A stretch of DNA of 64,000 nt from Coenobita brevimanus (lineage: Eukaryota; Arthropoda; Malacostraca; Decapoda; Coenobitidae): the NCBI GenBank assembly GCA_032717465.1, contig JAVRFU010000131.1, forward strand, positions 1 to 64,000, given 5' to 3'. Shown here piece after piece: positions 43,160 to 52,697 of the stretch. The notes beneath the pieces were generated by a model. It was not told the DNA's origin. It saw only the letters and a list, made by a program, of their open reading frames with translations, and made no database searches. Within the stretch, counting starts at the first letter, position 1. Every line of letters begins with the position of its first letter. Position numbers and translations under genes: made by a program.

Positions 43160-43325
43160 AGAAAAGGGGGGGAAAGGAAGGAAGGTGAAGAATGATTGTG
43201 TACATGTGATGAGTGTTATGCAACCAGGGCGACGACACAACGGCAGGAACTAGGCCTTAGTTTAATTTCCCGGCCTTACTGAGAGCTCTGGTCCTGGTTG
43301 CATTGTGTAAAGTGCATGTTTTTTT
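43136..43325 (-). mobile_element. 190-bp SINE-like insertion with (ATT)n tail
   Basis: It is flanked by CCCACCACGT (43126-43135 and 43326-43335). On the minus strand it runs from AAAAAAACATGCAC to CGTCATTATTATTATTATTA. It contains inverted GATGCAACCAGG-type words (TATGCAACCAGGG and CTGGTTGCATTG). No tRNA, 5S or 7SL promoter boxes were recognised. Confidence 0.75.
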
Positions 43326-43548
43326 CCCACCACGTGCTGCCCTGGTCAACTATATAGCCACCAGACTGCTCTCGTAACGGCCGATCCACGCTTGATCTTG
43401 TCCTGCCTTTGCTGCCTCGTCTTGCAGTCTTGTCACCGCTATGCTCTCGTTTTGAGAGCAACTTTTTGCTACTTCCCTGACGGGCTCTATGTTTGCCCGT
43501 GTCCTCACCATGTTGTGAGGCAAATATCACAACAACAACAACAACAAC

Positions 43549-43828
43549 TGGACAGACAAGGATTGTGGAAAGTATTAAGAATATATGGAGAAAATGGGAA
43601 GTTGCTGAAGGCCGTGAAGGGTATTTATGAGGGTGCTAAGGATGCGGTGCGTGTGGATAGTGAACCGAGTGAATTTTTCTATTTGAATGTTGGACTGAAA
43701 TAGGGATGTGTCATGTCCTCATGGTTGTTCAGTCTATATATGGATGGGGTTATAGAAGAGATACAAGGTAGGGCAGTGGATGTTGGAGCAGCCCTAATGA
43801 GAGAGAGCAGCGTTTGGAAACTCCCTGA
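43549..43828 (+). pseudogene. LINE A, right half of the split copy
   Basis: It continues directly from 41872: TGGACAGACAAGGATTGTGG, KVLRIYGENGKLLKAVKGIY, SEPSEFFYLNVGLK, a stop at 43700, MSSWLFSLYMDGVIEEIQGR, ending at KLPE where the TIR element begins. Confidence 0.85.
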
Positions 43829-43835
43829 ATAATAA

Positions 43836-44933
43836 GATCTCGCATCTAACGTGTAATAGGTACCAAAAACCACTCGTTACATGCGACTTCATTAGATGCC
43901 GATACATAAACATATGGGGAAAATTATAATAGGTAAAAAAACTGGATCTAACCCCTATTTTGACCCTATTTTCACTCATTATGTAAGTTATTGTCGTTAA
44001 TTTGTCATATAATCATACATAGTGACATAAAATATAAAATAAAGAAGAAATAATATCGATAACTCACCTGTGAGTGATAAATGAGGTGCTTAAGGTGGTA
44101 TCCGAGGCGGGAAGGAAGGCTACTGGGCCGCTCCTTCTCACCTACGCCACCAGCACAACCACCCTCCTCCCACCTCTCGCTCTCCATTGCCTCTCGCGAT
44201 GCCTCCCCGAGTTTTGTTATCTTTTTGTCTGCATTCTTTTCCTTCCCAACAAATCCAGAAAAGTCATCATGAATGTCACCACGAAGATTCTGTTTTCATC
44301 GACATCACTCACAGTCTTATCCTTCATTTCCATCATCACTCACACTCTTATCCTTCATTTCCATCATCACTCACAGTCTTATCCTTCATTTCCATCATCA
44401 CTCACAGTCTTATCCTTCATTTCCATCATCACTCAGTCTCTTATCCTTCATTTCCATCATCACTTAGTCTTATCCTTCATTTCCATCATCACTCACACTC
44501 TTATCCTTCATTTCCATCATCACTTACAGTCTTATCCTTCATTTCCATCATCACTCAGTCTCTTATCCTTCATTTCCATCATCACTCAGTCTTATCCTTC
44601 ATTTCCATCATCACTCACACTCTTATCCTTCATTTCCATCGAGATTTGCCACAACTTCCCCAAGCTCATGGCGTTTGTTTAAATATTCGGTGATACCGGT
44701 AACTGTTTATCTTCTTTCATTCACTTTCTTGGCATAGGTTTCACTGAGCTCCTGGTTTAGTTTCTGTAGCAAAGGGTAACATCTTTCCCGTCCACGCACT
44801 AGACCAAGGTGGCGACAGATTTGAACCGCTCGCCCGGGATTTTTTTTCGTTAGACGGAAACTTCCACGTTAGATACGAATATGGGTAGAGGTCCAATGGT
44901 GTCGTTAGATGTGAACTCCTTAGATGCGAGATC
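43836..44933. mobile_element. 1.1-kb terminal-inverted-repeat element with internal minisatellite
   Basis: A 14-bp perfect TIR, GATCTCGCATCTAA, occurs at 43836-43849 and inverted at 44920-44933. CATCTAACG/CGTTAGATG sub-repeats lie inside both ends (44867, 44903). No transposase is present, so it is non-autonomous. It contains the 31-bp array. The target duplication is unclear and the superfamily is unassigned. Confidence 0.55.
44305..44642. repeat. 31-bp minisatellite, ~11 units
   Basis: Units are CTCACAGTCTTATCCTTCAT, then TTCCATCATCA. Some units are shortened by 1-3 bp and CACAC/CACAG/CAGTC variants occur. Confidence 0.92.
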
Positions 44934-44938
44934 ACACT

Positions 44939-45180
44939 GTAAATTCCTCACTTGTCATAACAAGGCTGATGTGGCACTGGTATGTTGTGGCCATGCAGCC
45001 AGGCACCGCGGAGTTGGGTATCACACGTCTGCCTTCCCCCTCTGACATGCGGTAACTGAACCTGGTGCCTGGTGCATGGGACAGTGATGCGTCCAGGTAG
45101 ACAGTTGGGCGCCACGGATCTAACTGACTTACATGTACACCCCCCTCCTGCAAGAGCGATACTGAGGGGCACCGCCGCAT
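44939..45180 (-). other. Exon-like minus-strand open frame, unidentified
   Basis: The minus frame GVHVSQLDPWRPTVYLDASL, SHAPGTRFSYRMSEGEGRRV, SAVPGCMATTYQCHISLVMT is more codon-like than its surroundings. CTCTTGCAG lies just upstream as a possible acceptor. No family is recognised. It lies between the TIR element and the LINE F poly(A) tail. Confidence 0.25.
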
Positions 45181-45801
45181 TTTTTTTTTTTTTTTTTTTT
45201 ATAGGAAGGTGGAGGAAAGAAGAGAGAACAGGGGAAGGGATAGTAAGAAAGAGGAAGGAAGGGGGAGTAGACAGTTGGTGGGCTGGCCACCGTGCTTTTG
45301 TTTTGTTTATAGTATTAGTTAGGTAACTGCTTTTATTTTGTTTATTGAGTTAGTTAGGTAAGTGCTTTGTTTTGTATATTGTGTTAGTTTGGTAAGTACA
45401 TATAGTGGTTTTGACTGTGTATGTTTGTGTGTGTGCGTGTGTGAGCGTATGTGCGTGTGGATGTGAGCGTGTGTGTGCGTGTGCGTGGGTGTGCGTGCGT
45501 GTGCGTTCATATGTTGTGTATGTTTGAATTGAGCTAGCTAGCTAGCTTTTTGAGGGTTTGGTTGGGTTGTTTGGGTTTATGTCGTAATTAGGTGGTTTTT
45601 TTTGTATTGTGAGATTGAGTAGTTTGGATACAAATCAGTGCGTCACTTATCGGTTTTGGTTGAGTTTAGTAAATTGGTATAGGGTCATGGTTGTTTATTA
45701 TGGTTTTTAAACTACTAGGGAACCATTTATGGAAAGAGCGATTCTCCTCATTGATGTTGTAAGTTAGTGCGTTGTATGTTTCGGGGTTAATTTCCTCGAT
45801 T

Positions 45802-47375
45802 TTACTCCAAACTTTTTTTTGGCTTGGTTATGTAGGCTAATATTATGTTTAATGGTTTGGTTTTGGTTATGGCGTGTATTTGTTCCGTGTTAAGTGTGTA
45901 AGGGTACTGCTGATTAGTTGCAAATCTGAGGGCTTTGTTTTGTAAGATTAGTAGTTTTTTAAGTTGGGTATAGCTGAAGGTGTGTGTGGGAATGGGGGGA
46001 TATTCTAGAATGGGGAGGATCAGTGCTTTGACAAGGTGGGATTTGACTTTTATAGGCATGTTCTTGAATCTGAGTAAGCGGGATAATGCTCCAGTGGCTT
46101 TTTGTTTTCTATCCTGTACACTAGGAAGATAGCCTCTTGAGTTAAGTTTAAAACCAAGTATTTTACCCTCTTCTTTGAAGTCTGTTATTTCTTCATTAAT
46201 TATTAAAGATTCTTTTTTGGTGTTGGCTAGTTGAATGACGGAAAATTTATTTATGTTAGTTTGTATTCTCCATTTAGATTCATATTCATTAATTTTCTCG
46301 ACTTCGCTTTGAGTTCTTGAATTCATGATCCTTCTAGATGGTCCAGGATAGTTAACAATTTGGGAGATATCGTCAGCGTAGCTTATGTTGATGCCATGAG
46401 TGGCTTGTGGGGAGTCACTGGTGAAAATAGAGTAAAGAGTTGGTGAGAGTACGCTCCCTTGAGGAACCCCGCTTTCCAGAGCAAAGCTAGCACCTGTACA
46501 ATTATTTATTTTGATTTTAGCCTTCCTATCGTCAAGAAAATCACAGAGAATTTTTTCGGTTATAGTTGGGAGGTTGAGATTCAGTAGTTTATATTTAAGG
46601 CCTAAATGCCACACCTTGTCAAAGGCTTTTGTTACATCTCTAAGGATGATGTGGCATTGTCCTTTGTTAGATTTACTTATTGCTATATGTTCTGATGCTA
46701 TTGCAATTGCCTGAGTGGTGTCCCTTAGTAGTCGAAAACCGTATTGATTCTTATTATATAGATTCTCAGATTCAAGGTGTAATCTGAGCCTTTTATTAAT
46801 TATTCTCTCTAGTACCTTTCCAGGGACTTCTAAAAGAGAGATGGGTCTGTAATTCTCTACGAGATGTGGGTTCTTGTTCTTTTTTGGGATTAGTTTTATG
46901 ATGGCTTCTTTAAATTTGTCGGGGAAATATCCTGCAGAGATGGTTGCATTAAATATGTTTTTTAAATTTTCAATGGCTATATTGGGGAGATTGGATAGTA
47001 TAGTTTTATTATATCCACTTTCTCCCGGGCAAGTCTTTTTTAAGTTCTTAATAATAGAGGTAATTTCGTCTGCCGTGATAGGAGTGGTAAATATTGTGTT
47101 TGAGTCTAATCTATCGGGGTGAGCTGAGTGGTACGGTGTTAATCTATCTACGTTGTTGGTAAGGAATTCTTTTACCGTATTGTCGTGTCTGTTGTTGTCC
47201 TGTTCTTCTTCGATCTCTTGAAAGATGGACTCCCAGTGTCGCCTATGTGTTCTTTCTTTTTCAGAGGCTGAGTGTTGTCTGTTTCCCAGATGATCTAATA
47301 CGTAATGAGGGTCGGGGGTTGAAGTTCCTGAGAGGATTTTTATTTGACGCCAAAATGTGGAGGGATCATTATAAA
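45802..47375 (-). pseudogene. LINE F ORF2, RT part
   Basis: The RT frame is intact to its stop: FWRQIKILSGTSTPDPHYVL, CPGESGYNKTIL, LIPKKNKNPHLVENYRPISL, YGFRLLRDTTQAIAIASEHI, ILRDVTKAFDKVWH, SGVPQGSVLSPTLYSIF, catalytic YADD, and ILEYPPIPTHTFSYTQLKK. The protein ends KPKKSLE soon after the thumb, with no RNase H or C-terminal zinc knuckle. The first catalytic block (LRDVTKAFD) keeps its Asp. Lys/Asn/Ile codons are frequent, unlike LINE A. Only the H2 insertion at the 5' side separates it from the endonuclease part. Confidence 0.85.
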
Positions 47376-47385
47376 GATTGGCGGT

Positions 47386-48174
47386 TGTTGTTGTGATATT
47401 TACCTCACAACATGGTGAGGACACGGGCAAACATAGAGCCCGTCAGAGAAGTGGCATAGAGTAGCTCTCAAACGAGAGCATAGTGGTGACAAAAACTGCA
47501 AGACGAAGCAGCAAGGCAGGACAAGATCAGGCGTGGCTCAGCAGTTACGAGAGCAGTCTGGTGGCGATATAGTTGACGAGGGCAGCTTTTTTTTTGTTGT
47601 TGTTGTGATATTTGCCTCACAATAAGGTGAGGACACGGGCAAACAGAGAGCCCGTCAGAGGAATGGCAAAAACAAAGCTCTCAAAAGAGAGCATAGCGGT
47701 GACAATAACTGCAAGCCGAAGCAGCAAGGCAGGACAGGATCAGGCGTGGCTCAGCAGTTAAGAGAGCACTCTGGTGGCTATATAGTTGACCAAGGCAACA
47801 CGTGGTGGATCAAACCCGATGCCCTCACGGATGGCGGCTTCCTCAGATGGAGAGAAGGAGTTGGAGATGTTTGCCTCACGGATCTTCTGATACAGAGTCT
47901 GGTAGACGAGAGGCAGTGTATCGTCGTCGTTGATCGGATCCGTGAGGCAGAAGAGTAGCTCTTCTAGGTCCGCATCCGTGCGGGCATCGAGATCACGAGT
48001 CCCTGAGAGTGGTGGAAGGAGGGCCTCGATCCGGCGAGCAACGGAGGAGGGGTCGCTCTTGGTCTTTCCCCCTTTCTTCTTTTGTTTCTTCCTCTTCTCC
48101 TTAGGTGGAGGGGGAGAAGAAGAGAGAGCGATGGCGGCAGGCGGTGGTGAAGGTGGAAGAGGCTCCTCCACTTC
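47386..48174 (-). mobile_element. Element H2: tandem pair of 5'-truncated H copies in one target duplication
   Basis: It is flanked by GATTGGCGGT (47376-47385 and 48175-48184). H2a (48174-47587) starts inside the H ORF and ends with hairpins 47615-47655, (CAA)n and A9. H2b (47586-47386) follows directly as a second, shorter 3' end with hairpins 47403-47444 and (CAA)n. Only one duplication pair surrounds both copies. Confidence 0.85.
47758..48174 (-). pseudogene. C-terminal part of H ORF (copy H2a)
   Basis: An open frame EVEEPLPPSPPPAAIALSSS, KEKRKKQKKKGGKTK, VARRIEALLPPLSGTRDLDA and ADLEELLFCLTDPINDDDTL runs to ALVNYIATRVLS and the stop. It is highly similar to H1 and lacks the cold-shock half because of 5' truncation. 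Two copies keeping the C-terminal frame argue that it is a real protein domain. Confidence 0.8.
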
Positions 48175-48184
48175 GATTGGCGGT

Positions 48185-49201
48185 GTTTGCAATAGTGTTT
48201 GCCCAATGTGTGTTGTGTTCTGTTAGAAGGGATGTGTGTAGTTGAGTTTGAAGTAGTTTGTATAGTCTAAATGGATCTCGTGTCCAACCATGTGTTTGGG
48301 AGTGAGTTCTTAATGCATTGTATTGATTGATGAGGATCTGTGTGTCTCTGTTGTGTTTAGGAGTAGTGATTGTTCTATGTGTGGTTGTAGGGATGTTGTT
48401 GTTGATTGCAATATTTATGTTGGAGTACCATCTTTCAAGAGATTGATCGATTTCCTCTAGTGTTCCATCACCGGGGATATGAAAGTTAGTAAATGTTGTG
48501 GTTATATCTTGTTTAAAGTCATTCCAGTTGGCCGTTAGGTCGAGGTGGAATGGGGACGGTTATTGGGGCAGTGGAGATAGTGGCGATTATGGGGATGTGA
48601 TCACTAGTGGTGAGAGGGCCGGGAGAGAAATGGGTGTTGTGATAAGCTGTTAGGTTGCAAAGAGCTATGTCTGGGGTGGAGGTAGAGTTGTGTGAGAGGA
48701 ATGTAGGAAAGTTGGGACCAATGTGTCTTACTGTGGTGTCTTGGATGAGTCTTGGAAGTTGTCTTCCTACGACGTTTGAGTTTCTGTTGCCCAGGAGGCG
48801 GTGTTTAGCGTTAAGATCACCAATGAGGTATATAGGGATGGTTCTTCTGAATAAGTTAATAAAATCGGGGGTTGGGAGGTAAGGGCGGCTAGGGGGAGGT
48901 ATACTGTAGCAATAATGATTTTTCCAGTGTGTGTTTGTAACTCTACTGCAATCAGATCTGAGATAAAATTGTCTATGATTTTGTATTGTAAATTGTTTTT
49001 CAGTGCAATGGCTGTGCCGTCCATAGGGCGATTGAGAAAGTTTTTACTATGTGTTTTATACCCAGGGATACGGAGTGAATTTGGTGAGGTAGTGCCGTGG
49101 CTATTTATAAGAATGATGTCTGGATCTAAATTACGGTAGGTATTGCTAAGACCTAGACTTCGACCATGCCAATTAAGGACGTTATGTTGAATGATTTTCA
49201 T
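48185..49201 (-). pseudogene. LINE F ORF2, endonuclease part
   Basis: It begins MKIIQHNVLNWHGRSLGLSN with the EEP start (IIQHN, N as metal ligand). It continues DIILINSHG, DGTAIALKNNLQYKI and IIIATVYLPL. A frameshift near 48850 is followed in another frame by TVRHIGPNFPTFLSHNST, STPDIALCN and SDHIPIIATIST. The ORF2 ATG (49201-49199) overlaps the ORF1 stop in ATGA. Confidence 0.8.
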
Positions 49202-50634
49202 TGTCTATGTCTTTGGGGTCTGGACTGAGAGGGTTGGGAAGCCTTTGTGTGCTGATCCCCTAGGCGAAGGAGAAGTCTTTCTTCTTCGGTGTTAGCTGGC
49301 CGAATAAGATGTTGGAAGGTTTCTAGTTTTTCACAGGTGATTCTTAGTTGGTTGAGTGCTAAATCTGGATTCAGTATGTTGTGATTTTGTATGAATAAGG
49401 CTTTGTTTTCTTTTATAGCTTTGGCTAGTTCTCTTTGTTTGTACTCTTTGTTTGACTTGCAAACTGAGGGGAGGACTACGACCTCTACCTTGTCATTTTC
49501 GGTTTCGTCTTCGTCAGAGGAGCTTAGGTGTTCGTCTGATTCGCTGTCTGTTTGGTATTTTGAGATGTCATTACTTCCATGTGGGATGGATTCATCTTCA
49601 TGTGTGTCAAGCGCCATAGCCTCTTCGTTTTTCTCTTCAGAGATAGGGATGGTTTGTGTGTAAAGGGATGACTCAGCAGGTTATTTTTAGTTGTAGATGG
49701 CAGAATGGCTTGTATAATTTTTTCAGAGGGGGGGTTAGGAGGGAGTTTGACAATTGGTAGTCCATTAAGTGTTTAACTTTCCCCCAGAATTTTATTAAAG
49801 CTGCCTGGGTTTGCAAGCTCGTGCATGTGAGCATTCACGATAAGAAGCATGTAGTCTGCAAACTTGTCGTTGGGAGTTTGGTTTTGTTACTTGTGCAAAG
49901 CTTAGACCTGGTCGTACTGTGGCGGGGGGGGGGGTGTATTTATTGCTTTCTTTACTATTTCTTTTCTTTTAGGGCATTTCATAGCCATAGTGCGGTGGTC
50001 TCCTTCGCAGTTAATACACTTTTTGAAGTTGGAGTTGCATTTCTTCCAAGTGTGATCAAGACTGGAGCATTCAGAACAGATTTTAAAATCTTTGGGTTTA
50101 GGACATTCGTTGATGTTATGTGTGTCCATTTCATAGCACTTCATACACATTATGATATGTATATATTTCTCAGCCTGGATCTGATTTTTGCTGATGCACA
50201 GATGGAACAATTTCAGCCCTTCTATTGCTTTTTCTGCCATCTTGATATCATCAAATTCTATTTTCATAGTGTTTCTGTTGCCAAATTTGGTTATTTTGGT
50301 GATTTTGGCCCAAGAGTTTTCTTTAATGACTTCATGTTCAATCTCCTCTTCACTGTGGCAGTAGATGATGTCATCTACTTTGGTGCATATAATGCTCCTT
50401 TTAGCTTTTAGGTCGGGAGGGAGGATTGGGGTGAAGCCATTATCCTGTAAAGATGTTTTCAGAGGATGAGACAGGAGCTTATTAGTGTCATCTTCTGTGG
50501 CTGTAGTTGCGATGATGAATTCTTTTGAATCATGGAGTCCTGTTATTTTTATGTTGTGAGGAGCAACTATTTCAAGCAATTTCAGTTTAACTTGATTTTC
50601 TTGGGGATTACTGTTTAATTTTAAGTTTACCCAT
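49198..50634 (-). pseudogene. LINE F ORF1 (gag-like, RRM and three CCHC knuckles)
   Basis: It starts MGKLKIKQ at 50634, with a one-base shift near 50611. It continues with an RRM-like region (LLEIVAPHNIKITGLHDSKE) and three CCHC-type knuckles (CMKCYEMDTHNINECP, CSECSSLDHTWKKC, CINCEGDHRTMAMKC). A poly-Pro end and stop follow near 49902. Downstream is the NGLP module (LIVNAHMHELANPGSFNKIL, a stop, TLNGLPIVKLPP). An acidic C-terminal part (SSSDEDETENDKVEVVV) ends RHRQ at 49198. Several lesions make it a pseudogene. Confidence 0.8.
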
Positions 50635-50744
50635 TTTTCAACATGGGGAAAAAATCCTGATAGGCCACTAACAGGCCGCCTAGTTGGTCCAATCTACCTG
50701 TGATCTGGGGCTTGTAACCTAAACTCCCCCCCCCTCTAAAGGGA

Positions 50745-50908
50745 AATGGGAGAATTGGAGTTCCCCCGAGCTAAGCCCTGTATTGGACTATATAGCCCCG
50801 CTAGGGTTACAGGAGGGAGCTACCCCTCCCGGCACGGCAGCCCGGGCGAGGCTCGAACCTGCAATCCCCCGATTACAAGTCCAGCGCGCTACCACTGTGC
50901 TACCGCCC
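50745..50908 (-). mobile_element. tRNA-headed SINE in LINE F 5' UTR
   Basis: On the minus strand it begins with a tRNA-like head. The A box is TAGCACAGTGGTAGC (50888-50902), the CTTGTAATC loop would read as a UGU (Thr) anticodon, and the B box is GGTTCGAGCCT (50849-50859). A ~95-bp unrelated body follows. A 17-bp target duplication CCCCCCCTCTAAAGGGA flanks it (50728-50744 and 50909-50925). The anticodon stem pairs poorly, so this is not a functional tRNA gene. Confidence 0.85.
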
Positions 50909-51106
50909 CCCCCCCTCTAAAGGGAGTGACCACTTGCAAGGTCAAAGGAGTACCCCTGATCCCTAACCCTATTAAAGAAAATACCCAGTCCAGTGCTTCC
51001 TATAACCACCCCAGAACGGGGTCCCCTCGTGCCACTGGCCTCGGGGTTCGGCTTCGTACCACACCAGAGCCTCTACTGGGCGAGCCTAACAGGACCAAAG
51101 TAAAAT

Positions 51107-51989
51107 CTAAGAAATAAAGGTAGTCTTAAGTAGTAAAAAAGATTTTCAGCCAAGGTGAGCGGGCTGACAGACTTGCAGAATGATGGGAAAGTCGTAATCG
51201 GTAAGGTGCTGGGAAAAGCAGCAGTGAAAGTCTTAGCTTGCGCTATCCACGTTTTACTATGAGCGCCGAGTCTATGCAGAGCGGGAGCGAGCGGGAGAGA
51301 TGTTACCGCTGCGGCTGCCGGGAAGAGAATACTGGGCGAGCCTAAAAGGACCAAAGTCTATCTTGGGAATTCTGAGTCTGTCTCAGCTAGAGAACAGGGG
51401 TGAGGAATGATCCACGGGCTTGGATGATCAACATCGGCGTGAATTGGTAAGGGGAGGGTTGGATTTGACACTGCAGTACTGCTTTCCTATTTAATTTGCC
51501 TGTGAGACAGTTGGAAAACTGTCGTATTCTGCTGGATCGCGTGCCCTCCAATCAGGAAGCAGATCCGGCGCCATCCAATCAGAGCGCAGTGAGGTGTCAG
51601 CCACTGGCTAGTGGAAGATCGGAGGCCTCTTCTGGGAGATGTGCACGGTGCGAGAGCTTGAGGCAGAATGACATGATATGACATCGACATGGGCACCGCC
51701 GCACATGTTTGTTTGTTTGTTGAAGATTTTCCCTTCGTTGAAGTGGAAGGGGCCGGGCCATATGTTAGCCCAGTCAGTGATTTAAGCAGAGACAAGTAAG
51801 TGATGAAGACTGCAGGAGCAGTCTCTTGACTTTAAAAACTATATGCACATATATACACACATGTATATATATATGCATATGCACACATGCTCGCACGCAC
51901 ACTCGCACAGACACACACACACATACATACCCTGCATATCAGTGGATATGCACGTTAGGTGGGAGGAGGTGCAGAGCGCACCACCTCAG
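51107..51989. other. No gene recognised; repeat of part of the LINE F 5' UTR
   Basis: ACTGGGCGAGCCTAAAAGGA, CCAAAGT at 51330 repeats ACTGGGCGAGCCTAACAGGA, CCAAAGT at 51076. A (TTTG)n run lies at 51704-51722, and AT/CA low complexity at 51840-51940. No coding sequence is recognised. Confidence 0.5.
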
Positions 51990-52697
51990 TCAGTGCTGAG
52001 AGCGGGCCGTGGCTACAACGTAGGCTGCAGCATTACGTAAAGAGTTTATGGATCTGGCTGCTTCGTGAGTTCTGGGAGTGTCTGGGTTAGGAAGAGGTCG
52101 TTTCCTGATGAGGGATGTGGCTGGGCATCTGAGAAGATAGTGCAGGAGGGGATAAAGTGGAGCCTCCTGGCAGTGTTCACATGCAGGTTCGGGGGTTTCG
52201 TCATCTGGAACCATTTCATCGTAGCATTTATAGCCCAGGCGAAGGCGGCGCAGACGATTGAGCATCGTAAGGTTGGATCTAGTTGTGATTGGCAGTGGTT
52301 TGTAGCGTGTGGCAAGTGAGTACCATCTAGCCGAGGGGGAACCCAGTTCAACATATAGGCGGTGGTCTTCTTTATTTAATCTGGCTGCCCTGGTCTTAAT
52401 GGCATGCTTGACTTGGCGCAGGCTCGTGGAGATTACAAAATCAATGCTGGGGTTTTCTAGGGCTTGTTTTGCTATTCGATCTGCCTTTTCGTTGCCTGCA
52501 ATGCCTACGTGACTAGGGATCCAATTTATGGTAACCGATCCCCCAGCATTGCGGATAGCTTGGGTGGTGGTGAGAATGTTGTATATTAGGTGAATGTTGT
52601 CTTTGTGAGCGTTTTGGCGAAGGGTGTGAATGGCCGAAGCCGAGTCTGTGTGTATGATAGTGGGAGTTGTTGGACTGTGTCCAGTCGCCGCACAGAC
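51990..52697 (-). pseudogene. RNase H and C-terminus of a LINE (probably LINE G ORF2)
   Basis: The minus frame encodes a type I RNase H: IIHTDSASAIHTLRQNAH, VTINWIPSHVGIAGNEKADR (the HVGIAGNE-AD signature). It then encodes the RLRLGYK, EPACEHCQEAPLYPLLHYLL, RCP zinc-knuckle tail found after RNase H in I/Jockey-related LINEs. The first RNase H strand is cut by the H3 insertion (CAATGHSPTT follows the (CAA)n tail). It lies on the same strand and in the expected order after LINE G EEP, but the RT between them is missing. Its assignment to G is therefore an inference. Confidence 0.75.

Larger units (their letters stand above)
41873..43548 (+). mobile_element. Element H1: ORF1-only retroelement with cold-shock ORF and (CAA)n tail
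   Basis: The element is bounded by an 11-bp target duplication TGGACAGACAA (41862-41872 and 43549-43559) inside LINE A. It has a ~40-bp leader, a single ORF, a 3' UTR with three hairpins (43443-43520) and an ACAACAACAA tail. It has no endonuclease or RT, so it must be mobilised in trans or derive from a longer parent by deletion. A 190-bp insertion (43136-43325) disrupts the ORF end. Confidence 0.85.
45181..51106 (-). mobile_element. LINE F (Jockey-like), 5' UTR to poly(A), split by nested elements
   Basis: On the minus strand the order is 5' UTR (51106-50635), ORF1 (50634-49198), ORF2 EEP (49201-48185), H2 insertion (48174-47386), ORF2 RT (47375-45802), a 3' UTR of ~600 bp and a poly(A) tail (T20 at 45181-45200 on +). 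A tRNA-type SINE sits in the 5' UTR. The order, poly(A) tail and CCHC ORF1 fit the Jockey clade. Confidence 0.8.

Noticed and set aside
44305..44642. Regular 31-bp repeats as a CRISPR array
   Set aside because: Units are head-to-tail with no unique spacers, and the genome is eukaryotic. It is a minisatellite.
50844..50907. Functional tRNA-Thr gene
   Set aside because: The anticodon stem pairs poorly and the sequence continues into a SINE body with a 17-bp TSD.
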